This document shows, one piece after another, positions 1 to 7,099 of a DNA stretch of 64,000 nt. Position numbers and translations under genes: made by a program. The notes beneath the pieces are model-generated. The model was given only the letters and a program-made list of their open reading frames with translations, was not told the origin of the DNA and did no database searches. Numbering within the stretch: the stretch's first letter is position 1; each line of letters starts with the position of its first letter. Location of the stretch: NCBI RefSeq assembly GCF_900112135.1, contig NZ_FOLC01000001.1:62001-126000 (forward strand), read 5' to 3'. The DNA is from Collimonas sp. OK412. GTDB lineage: Bacteria > Pseudomonadota > Gammaproteobacteria > Burkholderiales > Burkholderiaceae_D.

Positions 1-34
1 AGTTTGTCGATATCAAATAAATCGGGGAAATGAC

Positions 35-1195
35 ATGAATGACGCCACAATAAACCTGCCGCGCCGCCTGAGCGATCTTGAAACCCCGGCGCTGGTGCTC
101 GACCAGGACCGCATGGAGCAGAACATCGCCCGCATGCGCGCCAGCCTGGCCCGTTTCGACGTGGCGTTCAGGCCGCACGTCAAGACCAGCAAATCGATCC
201 AGGTAACGCGCGCCACGCTAGGCCAGGCCAGCGGGCCGATCACGGTGTCGACCCTCAAGGAAGCGGAATATTTCGCAGCCAATGGCTTCACGGATATCCT
301 GTATGCGGTCGGCATTGTGCCGGGAAAATTCGATCATGTGACCAGGCTGCGGCAGCAGGGAATAAAGTTGACGGTCGTGCTGGACAGCCTGGAAATGGCC
401 CAGGCCCTGTGCGACAGGGCGCGCCGGGAAAATACGCGCTTCGACGTGATGATCGAGATCGACTCCGACGGCCACCGCTCGGGCGTGGTGCCCGATGCGC
501 CGGAACTGCTGGATATCGGACGTTGCCTGGCCGCTGGCGGCCAGCACCTGGCCGGCGTCATTACCCATGCCGGCAATTCCTACAACTGCCGCTCGATACC
601 TGCCATCAGGCAGATGGCGCAGCAGGAGCGCGATGCAGCCGTCGGCTGCGCAGAACGCTTGCGCGCGGCCGGCATCGCCTGTCCTGCGGTCAGCATCGGT
701 TCGACCCCGACCGCCATGTTTGCCGGCAACCTGGATGGCGTCAGCGAAGTGCGCGCGGGCGTGTTTGTGTTCGGCGACCTGGTCATGGCCGGCCTCGGCG
801 TTTGCCGCCAGCAGGACATCGCGCTATCCGTGCTCACCACGGTGATCGGGCACCAGAAGGAAAAAGGCTGGATCATCACCGACGCCGGCTGGATGGCCAT
901 GTCGCGCGACCGCGGCACCAGCAGGCAGGCGGTGGACCAGGGTTATGGCCTGGTCTGCGATCTCGGCGGGGCACTGCTGCCCGATGTGCTGATGGTGGAC
1001 GCCAACCAGGAACACGGCGTGATCGCGCACCGCTCCGGCGATCCTGCGCAAACACCGGACCTGCCCATCGGCACCATGCTGCGCATCGTGCCGAACCACG
1101 CCTGCGCAACCGGCGCGCAGCATTCCCGCTACCATGTCGTCAGCCGGGATGCCGCGGATATCCTGGATGTCTGGGAACGATTCCGCGGCTGGTAG
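35..1195 (+). CDS. DSD1-family PLP-dependent D-amino-acid lyase/deaminase (D-threonine aldolase-like)
   Basis: 386 residues with the fold-type III (alanine-racemase N-terminal-like) barrel of D-threonine aldolase and eukaryotic-type D-serine dehydratase. The PLP lysine lies in RPHVKTSK (about K50). The family usually reads RPHxKTHK, so the second His is Ser here. Near the C-terminus PNHACAT places His355 and Cys357 where this family binds a metal ion. Family members cleave D-threonine or beta-hydroxy-D-amino acids, or dehydrate D-serine; the sequence does not settle which. The start is the ATG preceded by a GGGGAAA-like site. A RidA gene follows within 50 bp, which fits a PLP enzyme that releases a reactive enamine. 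Family is certain, exact substrate is not. Confidence 0.85.
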   Translation: MNDATINLPRRLSDLETPALVLDQDRMEQNIARMRASLARFDVAFRPHVKTSKSIQVTRATLGQASGPITVSTLKEAEYFAANGFTDILYAVGIVPGKFDHVTRLRQQGIKLTVVLDSLEMAQALCDRARRENTRFDVMIEIDSDGHRSGVVPDAPELLDIGRCLAAGGQHLAGVITHAGNSYNCRSIPAIRQMAQQERDAAVGCAERLRAAGIACPAVSIGSTPTAMFAGNLDGVSEVRAGVFVFGDLVMAGLGVCRQQDIALSVLTTVIGHQKEKGWIITDAGWMAMSRDRGTSRQAVDQGYGLVCDLGGALLPDVLMVDANQEHGVIAHRSGDPAQTPDLPIGTMLRIVPNHACATGAQHSRYHVVSRDAADILDVWERFRGW

Positions 1196-1240
1196 CAACG
1201 GTTCTTGTCCCATCACGTACCTCTACAACACAAATCGACC

Positions 1241-1633
1241 ATGAAAATCATCCATGCCCCAGCCGTGCCGGCGCCGCGCGGCCACTATTCGCAAGCAGTC
1301 GAGCAGAGCGGTTTTATCTTTTTGTCAGGCATGCTGCCGGCATCCGATACGATCGATCCCGCCACCCACGATTTCCGGCAGCAGTGTGAAGCAGTGTTCA
1401 GCCAGTGCCAGGAAGTCCTGCGAGCCGCAGGCTGCGGCTTTGGCGATGTAGTCCAGGCGACGGCGTATCTGGTCGGGGTTGAAAACTGGGGGTTGTTCAA
1501 CGAGATCTACGCCAGCTACCTGGGCGCGCACAAGCCGGCGCGCGCCGTGGTGCCGGTGCCGGCCCTGCATCACGGCTATGCGGTCGAGCTGCAGCTGGTT
1601 GCTTTCGTTCCCGGCGGGGTTCAGGCATGCTAA
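1241..1633 (+). CDS. RidA/YjgF-family enamine/imine deaminase
   Basis: 130 residues, the normal length for the RidA/YER057c/UK114 family. An in-frame TTG lies at 1205, but the ATG at 1241 starts the conserved domain. The C-terminal half has the family pattern with a conserved Arg (KPARAVVPVPAL) and a Glu in VELQLVAF, corresponding to residues that hold the carboxylate and activate water. RidA proteins hydrolyse 2-aminoacrylate and similar enamines made by PLP enzymes, protecting other PLP enzymes from damage. It sits 45 bp after the DSD1-type enzyme and is probably cotranscribed. Whether this copy is the general RidA or a pathway-specific paralogue cannot be told. Confidence 0.88.
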   Translation: MKIIHAPAVPAPRGHYSQAVEQSGFIFLSGMLPASDTIDPATHDFRQQCEAVFSQCQEVLRAAGCGFGDVVQATAYLVGVENWGLFNEIYASYLGAHKPARAVVPVPALHHGYAVELQLVAFVPGGVQAC

Positions 1634-1679
1634 ATTAGCGTTTCGCAATTGATGCCTCCTTAGACAACAAGGAAAAACC

Positions 1680-2084
1680 ATGTGGACTCATGAAGAGAGC
1701 ATTGAAACCAGCGCCACGCCGGCGCGGATCTGGCAGCTGTTTGCAGACGTGGAAGGCTGGAAGAAGTGGAACCAGGGAATCGACAACATCCAGATCCATG
1801 GCGCATTTGCGAATGGCACGACATTCACGATGCAGCCACCCGGTGAAGACGTGTTTACCACTACCTTGATCGACGTCAAGGAGAACCAGGGTTTTACCGA
1901 CGAAACGATCATAGACGGCACCCGCGTGCTGGTGCACCACAAGATCGTGCCGCTGGCGTCGGGCGGCTGCAAGGTCATCTACAGCACGGAAATCACCGGG
2001 CCGGCCGCGGCGGATTTCGGGCCGATGGTGACCGCGGACTTTCCCGATGTGCTGGGCGCGCTGAAGAATATCGCAGAAGCTTAG
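1680..2084 (+). CDS. SRPBCC-family protein (polyketide cyclase/dehydrase-like)
   Basis: 134 residues. It begins WTHEESIETSATPARIWQLFADVEGWKKWNQGI, the typical opening of START/SRPBCC small-ligand proteins: first strand, then a helix with a W-x-x-W pattern. The rest alternates beta strands and ends in a long helix (FPDVLGALKNIAEA). The family binds hydrophobic ligands in a central cavity and has many functions; nothing points to the ligand here. A site AAGGAAAAACC precedes the ATG. It lies 46 bp after ridA on the same strand, so cotranscription is possible, and it runs convergently into the DUF1697 gene with a 4-bp overlap of the two ends. Confidence 0.8.
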   Translation: MWTHEESIETSATPARIWQLFADVEGWKKWNQGIDNIQIHGAFANGTTFTMQPPGEDVFTTTLIDVKENQGFTDETIIDGTRVLVHHKIVPLASGGCKVIYSTEITGPAAADFGPMVTADFPDVLGALKNIAEA

Positions 2085-2593
2085 CCGGCGGCCAGGGCTA
2101 GCAGCTTGCTTACCGTATTGATGTTGCGGACGGTAGCGATGCCGGTCGATGCGGGCAGCTTCAGCTTCGATCTGCCCATGCCTTCGGGATAGTGGATATA
2201 GATTTCTTTTTTCCCCGGCCGGACTTGTTCTGCGCCGGGAATCAGCAATAGCTCAAGCCAGCCCTTGGGCAGGCTTGAACTGCAAAAAACCACGGCGACT
2301 TTCGACGGCTCCGCATCCGGGAAAGGATTGGCTTTCAAGATGGCGTGCAGCTCTGCCGTTGTGCGCAGCAAGACATCGACCGGTTTGCCCATCTTTTTTG
2401 CCAGCGCCTGCGCCAGTTCCTGGCCGACGGCGTCCTTGCCTAGCGTACTGTCGAAGACTACGTTGCCGCTCTGGATGTAGGTGCGGACATTGCCGAAGCC
2501 CAGTCCGCTGCACAGCGCGGCCAGTTCTTTCATCGGCAAGACGCTGTTGCCGCCGACATTCACCGCGCGCAGAAGCGCCGCATAAACCGTCAT
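2081..2593 (-). CDS. DUF1697 family protein
   Basis: 170 residues. The N-terminus MTVYAALLRAVNVGGNSVLPMKELAALCSGLGFGNVRTYIQSGNVVFDS is the hallmark of DUF1697, a widespread bacterial family of unknown function with a ferredoxin-like fold. The ATG at 2593 is preferred because GGGAG lies 7 nt upstream; an ATG two codons earlier (2599) has almost no spacing. The gene follows the FMN-binding-like gene by about 13 bp on the same strand, so the two are probably cotranscribed. Biochemical function is unknown. Confidence 0.85.
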   Translation of the reverse strand: MTVYAALLRAVNVGGNSVLPMKELAALCSGLGFGNVRTYIQSGNVVFDSTLGKDAVGQELAQALAKKMGKPVDVLLRTTAELHAILKANPFPDAEPSKVAVVFCSSSLPKGWLELLLIPGAEQVRPGKKEIYIHYPEGMGRSKLKLPASTGIATVRNINTVSKLLALAAG

Positions 2594-2606
2594 TCTCATG
2601 CTCCCG

Positions 2607-3212
2607 TCAATAGAGGGTGGCTTTGACCCGCGCCGGCAGTTCGCGGTCGTAAGCATCGGCATCGAAACCACCGCTGCTCAGGCGTTTCAGCATGGCGCCA
2701 GGGCTGGGGAAGCTGGTGCGTTCAATTTGCTGCGCGGGGTCCCACAGTTTCGAGCGCACCAGCGCTTTTGAACAATGGAAGTAGGTCGCTTCTATCTTGA
2801 CGGTGATGACAGTGCGCGGCAACTTGCCATCTATCGCGAATTGCTGGAGCAGGGCCGGCTCCGCTGAAATCTCGGCGCGGCCGTTGACGCGCAGGGTTTC
2901 ACCGATGCCGGGCACGATGAACAGCAGGGCGATGCGTGGATCGGCGATCAAGTTGCGCAGGGTGTCGATACGGTTGTTGCCGGGACGGTCGGGGATCGCC
3001 AGCGTACGGTCGTCGAGGATCTTGACGAAGCCCGGCGCATCTCCCTTGGGCGAGCAATCCATTCCTCCCGGACCGTGAGAGGAAAACACTACAAATGGCG
3101 AGGCTTTGACGAAGGACCGGTAGTCCTCGTTCAGATGATCGATTTCTTTCCACAAGGACCGCTCATGCGGTTTGCCGTAGATTTCCTCGAGCTGCTCGAC
3201 GGTGGTAAGCAT
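2607..3212 (-). CDS. Pyridoxamine 5'-phosphate oxidase-like FMN-binding protein
   Basis: 201 residues. The pattern SPFVVFSSHGPGGMDCSPKGDAPGFVKILDDRTLAIPDRPGNNRIDTLRNLIADPRIALLFIVPG is that of the PNPOx-like split-barrel subgroup (the MSMEG_1061-type 'FMN-binding' family). These bind FMN or F420-like cofactors and often act as oxidoreductases, but most are uncharacterised. The longer reading frame begins at 3362; the ATG at 3212 is chosen because GGGAA lies 5-6 nt before it and homology begins there. It heads a two-gene unit with the DUF1697 gene. Substrate unknown. Confidence 0.83.
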   Translation of the reverse strand: MLTTVEQLEEIYGKPHERSLWKEIDHLNEDYRSFVKASPFVVFSSHGPGGMDCSPKGDAPGFVKILDDRTLAIPDRPGNNRIDTLRNLIADPRIALLFIVPGIGETLRVNGRAEISAEPALLQQFAIDGKLPRTVITVKIEATYFHCSKALVRSKLWDPAQQIERTSFPSPGAMLKRLSSGGFDADAYDRELPARVKATLY

Positions 3213-3313
3213 ATCTGTTCCCGGACGTTGGTTTGACGCCGATTTTACCGGGAAACCATCGCCTTCGCAGGCCCCAATGGCGTCCATGGATAGCAGCCGC
3301 GTCGCCGCAATCG

Positions 3314-4240
3314 TCAGAACAGCAGGGTCGAGGCGTCTGCCTGCGCGCCGATCCAGGCGCAAGCGTCTTGTACCTCGGTACGCCTGGCTTCCGGATACAC
3401 CAGGTAGAAGGCATAGTTGCTGAGCACCGGACCGAACGGCTGCACCAGCAAGCCGCTTTGCAATTCCGGCTCGATCAATGCCGTGCTCAGCAGGGCCACG
3501 CCTTGTCCGGCGATCGCCGCCGAGATGGCATGGCTTTCGTCCGAGAACACGATGCCGCCTTGGCTGTCCAGGCTGCTGAATTTGGCGCGCTTTGCCCAGG
3601 CGCGCCAGGTCGAGGCATTACGCAGCGAAGCCTGCCATTCGTTATGGATCAAGGTGTGCTTGAGCAGGTCCTTGGGTTTCTTCACTTTCAGCAAAGGACT
3701 GCAAACCGGCGCGATGCGGTCATCGAACAATTTTTCCGCCACCAGTCCCGGCCAGGAACCGAGGCCGTAGCGTATCGCGATATCCGCGGTATGGCCGTCC
3801 AGCGGCGCGATTTCCACTGAAGTGTGGAGCCGCAGGTCCTGTTCCGGATGCGCGTTCCTGAACGCGCCTAGCCTGGGCAGCAGCCAGCGTGCTGCAAACG
3901 CCGGCGTAGTGGTGATGGTGAGCAGGCGCGCTGCATCGCGCGGCCGGATGCGGCCGATGGCTGCGGCAAACAGGTCGAAGCCGTCGCGCAGCGCCACATA
4001 CAGTTCCGATCCGGCAGACGTCAGGCGCAATTGCCGGGGCAGGCGCTGGAACACGGCGACACCGAGGCTGTCTTCGAGGCGCCTGATCTGGTGGCTCACC
4101 GCAGTCGGCGTGACGGACAGTTCTGCCGCCGCAGACTTGATGCTCAGGTGGCGCGCCGCGGCCTCGAACGCTTTCAGCGCGGCGAGCGGAGGCAGGCGGC
4201 GTGCGGCCTGGTTATCCAATGGATGAGTTTTATTTTCCAT
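3314..4240 (-). CDS. LysR-family transcriptional regulator (GcvA-like)
   Basis: 308 residues, normal for LysR regulators. The N-terminal winged helix-turn-helix is clear at about residues 18-75 (LAALKAFEAAARHLSIKSAAAELSVTPTAVSHQIRRLEDSLGVAVFQR). The effector-binding domain follows from about residue 95, with the GcvA/AmpR-subgroup pattern ADIAIRYGLGSWPGL. It is transcribed divergently from the azoreductase gene at 4337 with a 96-bp shared gap containing a T-N11-A palindrome, so it most likely controls that gene and itself. The inducer cannot be read from sequence. Confidence 0.9.
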   Translation of the reverse strand: MENKTHPLDNQAARRLPPLAALKAFEAAARHLSIKSAAAELSVTPTAVSHQIRRLEDSLGVAVFQRLPRQLRLTSAGSELYVALRDGFDLFAAAIGRIRPRDAARLLTITTTPAFAARWLLPRLGAFRNAHPEQDLRLHTSVEIAPLDGHTADIAIRYGLGSWPGLVAEKLFDDRIAPVCSPLLKVKKPKDLLKHTLIHNEWQASLRNASTWRAWAKRAKFSSLDSQGGIVFSDESHAISAAIAGQGVALLSTALIEPELQSGLLVQPFGPVLSNYAFYLVYPEARRTEVQDACAWIGAQADASTLLF

Positions 4241-4309
4241 GAACAGGCAAAACTTGTCGTTTGTCCAAAAAATATATGGGGATTACAGTTTATCCGGAAA
4301 GCTGATGCA

Positions 4310-4322
4310 TGAATTTAATTCA
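4310..4322. promoter_or_regulatory. Candidate LysR box (T-N11-A palindrome)
   Basis: TGAATTTAATTCA is a perfect 6-1-6 palindrome that fits the LysR T-N11-A rule. It lies in the divergent gap between the LysR gene and the azoreductase gene, ending 14 bp before the azoreductase ATG. That is close for an activator site, so repression or autoregulation is possible. Confidence 0.45.
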
Positions 4323-4336
4323 CAAGGATAACTGAA

Positions 4337-5014
4337 ATGACTACCTTGCTACACCTGGACGCCAGCGCGCGCGAAGGACAATCCGGCCTGCAGCCGCACG
4401 GCTCCCATACGCGCAGGCTGACGCATCGTTTCATCCAGCAGTGGCTGCAGCAGCGGCCAGGCGACCTGGTCCGCGTACGCGATGTCGGCCTCAATCCGCC
4501 GTCGCCGGTGAGCAGTGCATGGATACACGCCGCCTTTACCGCGCCTTCGTCGCGCGAAGACTGGATGCACAAGGCGCTGGCGGAAAGCGATACGCTGGTC
4601 GATGAAATCCTGGCGGCCGATATCCTGGTGCTAGGCGTGCCCATGTATAACTTCAACGTGCCGGCGCAATTCAAGTCCTGGATCGACAATATCGTCAGGG
4701 TGGGCCGCACCTTCGGCTTTGATCGCCAGCGCCAGGGCGAGCCTTACTGGCCGATGCTGAAGGACGCCGGCAAGCGCGCGGTGGTGCTGTCGTCCAGGGG
4801 CGACCACGGTTACGGGGCGGGGCAGAGGATCGCCGCCATGAACCATGTCGAGCCCAGCATCCGCAGCGCCTTGGCGTACATCGGCATTGGTGAGCTGCAC
4901 AGCATCGCGGTCGAATACGATGAGTTCGGCGACGAACGCCTCGCGGCGTCCATTGCCGCGGCGGAGGAGGAGATTGCCAGCCTGGTCAGGCGGATGGCAA
5001 GCGAGATAGCTTAG
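4337..5014 (+). CDS. azoR: FMN-dependent NADH-azoreductase (flavodoxin-like fold)
   Basis: 225 residues. MTTLLHLDASAREGQSGLQPHGSHTRRLTHRFIQQW is the phosphate-binding opening of the AzoR/NQO family. VPMYNFNVPAQFKSWIDNIVRVGRTFGF is the diagnostic FMN-binding loop, and SSRGDHGYG follows. The enzyme would use NADH to reduce quinones or azo compounds by two electrons in the cytoplasm. A GGATAAC-type site precedes the ATG. The divergent LysR gene is the likely regulator, a common arrangement for quinone-responsive azoreductases. Confidence 0.9.
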   Translation: MTTLLHLDASAREGQSGLQPHGSHTRRLTHRFIQQWLQQRPGDLVRVRDVGLNPPSPVSSAWIHAAFTAPSSREDWMHKALAESDTLVDEILAADILVLGVPMYNFNVPAQFKSWIDNIVRVGRTFGFDRQRQGEPYWPMLKDAGKRAVVLSSRGDHGYGAGQRIAAMNHVEPSIRSALAYIGIGELHSIAVEYDEFGDERLAASIAAAEEEIASLVRRMASEIA

Positions 5015-5127
5015 GTTGCGGATTGCCGGCAGGCGCCCTCGACTGCGTTGTGATGGCGAACATGATTGCTGCATAATAATTGCGGGCGCAAGGATTTATG
5101 CCTTGCCAAAAAAAATAAAGGAAATCC

Positions 5128-6498
5128 ATGCAATTGTCGAAAGCGCAGGTGAGTGCCGCCATCCTGTATTCCCTGCTTCTGTTTGCGTCATCTGCAACAA
5201 CAGCCCTGGCTCAAGACGGGCAAGAGGCGGCCCCGGCCTGTCTCACCGGGGCCTACCGCTCGCCCGCCGGCGAGATCGTGACGCTGACGCAGCGGCCCGG
5301 ATTTCCGGCCACCCTGCTGGCCAGCAGCTTCGATGGCCGTATCGGCACCTTCGAGACCGATGCGGAAAATGCCATGAGCGCGGCAGCAGATGCCAACGAC
5401 CGGTCCAGGCTAGCGGGCCACTTGCGTTACGCCGGGTGCCAGGATAAGCCTGTCGTTTTCCAGTTCGAGGGTGGTCCGGAGCAGCAATGGTCGCGCCTGC
5501 CGTTGCGCATTACCCGCACCCGGTTCATATCCGGTGTCCTCAGGCTGAATGGCGAATTGATCGAGCCTCTGACGCCTGTGGACAAGCCGCCGCTGTTCGT
5601 GCTGGTGCACGGTTCCGAATCGACCGCGGCGGTAGATGCAAGCAATCGCGCTTTCCTGATGGCGAGCCAGGGTATCGCCGCATTCGTGTTCGACAAGCGC
5701 GGCACCGGGCAGTCGGAAGGCGCCTATACCCAGGATTTCGTGAAGCTTGCGGATGATGTTGCAGCTGCCGTGGTCGAGGCGCGCCGGCTCAGCGCAGGGC
5801 GCGTCGGCCGCGTCGGCGTGGCCGGGTTCAGCCAGGGCGGCTGGGTGGCGCCGCTTGCGGCGACCAAGGCGCCGGTCGATTTCATGGTGGTGGGTTACGG
5901 TGTCATAGGCACGCCGATAGAGCAGGACCAGTGGCAGGTCGACTATCAGCTGCGTAACCTCGGTTACGGCGAGGATGTGGTCGGCAAGGCGCGTTCGCTG
6001 ACGGCGCTGGCCGGCACGGTAGCGGCGTCGAATTTCCGCGCCGGCCTGCCGCAGCTGCAGCAAGCCAAAGGCAAATACGCAAGCGAGCCGTGGCTGGACA
6101 AGGTTGACGGCCAGTACACGGGCGAGCTGCTGCGCGGCGAAGTGGAAAGGGCGCGCGGTGAAAGTCCCGGCGTGATCTGGCATTACGATTCGGAGGCGGC
6201 CTTGCAGCGTCTTGCGATTCCACAGTTATGGATATTTGCGCAAGATGACTCGGTAGCGCCGAGTGCGCCGTCGATTGCGCGCCTGGAGCGTTTCAGGGTT
6301 AGCCGCAAAGCGATCGATATCGCTGTCTTTCCCGGTTCCGACCACGGTATAAGGACCTTTACGGCCAAGCCTGACGGCAGCCGCAAATATGGCGGTTATG
6401 CTGCGGGATACAACAGCCTGATGGCCGGCTGGATGAAGGGCCAGCCGCCGGCGCCTGACGCCCGGGACAAAATGCTCGGGGCGCAGGATTTCCGCTGA
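5128..6498 (+). CDS. Secreted alpha/beta-fold hydrolase
   Basis: 456 residues. Residues 1-28 form a signal peptide ending ATTALA. An N-terminal lead-in of about 150 residues precedes the hydrolase domain. The domain has HGSES (about 161) for the oxyanion hole, the nucleophile elbow GFSQGG with Ser235, an acid candidate in FAQDDSV and the base His in GSDHGIRTF. The layout resembles periplasmic S9-like/dienelactone-hydrolase-type esterases. Two cysteines (about 38 and 104) lie in the lead-in region and could form a disulfide. The substrate is unknown. The upstream gene is azoR, with a 113-bp gap, so this is probably its own unit. A site AAAGGAAATCC precedes the ATG. Confidence 0.82.
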   Translation: MQLSKAQVSAAILYSLLLFASSATTALAQDGQEAAPACLTGAYRSPAGEIVTLTQRPGFPATLLASSFDGRIGTFETDAENAMSAAADANDRSRLAGHLRYAGCQDKPVVFQFEGGPEQQWSRLPLRITRTRFISGVLRLNGELIEPLTPVDKPPLFVLVHGSESTAAVDASNRAFLMASQGIAAFVFDKRGTGQSEGAYTQDFVKLADDVAAAVVEARRLSAGRVGRVGVAGFSQGGWVAPLAATKAPVDFMVVGYGVIGTPIEQDQWQVDYQLRNLGYGEDVVGKARSLTALAGTVAASNFRAGLPQLQQAKGKYASEPWLDKVDGQYTGELLRGEVERARGESPGVIWHYDSEAALQRLAIPQLWIFAQDDSVAPSAPSIARLERFRVSRKAIDIAVFPGSDHGIRTFTAKPDGSRKYGGYAAGYNSLMAGWMKGQPPAPDARDKMLGAQDFR

Positions 6499-6500
6499 GG

Positions 6501-6935
6501 TCAGGCCTTGAACTTGTTCTTGAGGGCATCAAGTTTCGAGCTTGATGCGGCTTGTGCCGGGGTGTCGTCGGCCTCGGCGTCCTGCTCGTCGGCAAATTCG
6601 TCGGCGAGGTTTTTCCAGCCCTTGCTTGCCGCGAAGTCATTGAATTCTTCCGGCGCTTCCAGCACAATCAGCTTGTCATCTTGCAAACCAAGGTCGCCGT
6701 GGCCGAAATCCGGGCCGGCATAGCCGCTGCGGCGCAACTGGGCCAGGACCTGGGCGATCAGCACCTTGTCTTCGTACAGCCGGTCCTTGCCGACCGCTGC
6801 GGCGAAATCGACATAGACGTCGATGATGCCGTAACCTTCGTCGAAGATGCGGATTGCTTTAATGTTATGAGTACGCCCGGCAGCGTCGGTGACGCTGAAT
6901 GGCCCGCTGAGTTGGATGTCGGTTTCGCTGTTCAT
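6501..6935 (-). CDS. Conserved hypothetical protein, 144 residues
   Basis: I do not recognise this family. The protein has an N-terminal part (about 1-95) that looks like a small alpha/beta or beta-sandwich domain (SGPFSVTDAAGRTHNIKAIRIFDEGYGIIDVYVDF). An acidic linker (FADEQDAEADDTPAQ) and a Lys-rich helical tail (SSSKLDALKNKFKA) follow. No signal peptide or membrane segment is present, so it is probably cytoplasmic. The start is uncertain: no good Shine-Dalgarno is seen on this strand before the ATG at 6935 or the TTG at 6953. It is convergent with the secreted hydrolase, 2 bp apart. Confidence 0.6.
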   Translation of the reverse strand: MNSETDIQLSGPFSVTDAAGRTHNIKAIRIFDEGYGIIDVYVDFAAAVGKDRLYEDKVLIAQVLAQLRRSGYAGPDFGHGDLGLQDDKLIVLEAPEEFNDFAASKGWKNLADEFADEQDAEADDTPAQAASSSKLDALKNKFKA

Positions 6936-6953
6936 CCGAGGAGGATACACCAA

Positions 6954-6995
6954 ATGCGGCTGAACCTAAGGCCCTGGCTAGCGTCAGAACAGTGA
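6954..6995 (+). other. Possible 13-codon leader ORF with strong SD
   Basis: AGGAGG at 6939-6944 is followed 9 nt later by ATG and a 13-codon frame (MRLNLRPWLASEQ, stop at 6993-6995). It lies 105 bp before the start of the AcoR-like regulator on the same strand and overlaps the antisense 5' end region of the hypothetical gene. It may be a leader peptide or chance; no attenuator hairpin was found after it. Confidence 0.25.
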
Positions 6996-7099
6996 CATCA
7001 GGTGCGAATCACCGGTAGACTGACGGATAGCAAATTTGGTTGAGAGGCGCTGCAGCGTCCGCAGAGAGAGGTTCGCAAAACCGGCCCGAAGGAGACAAA

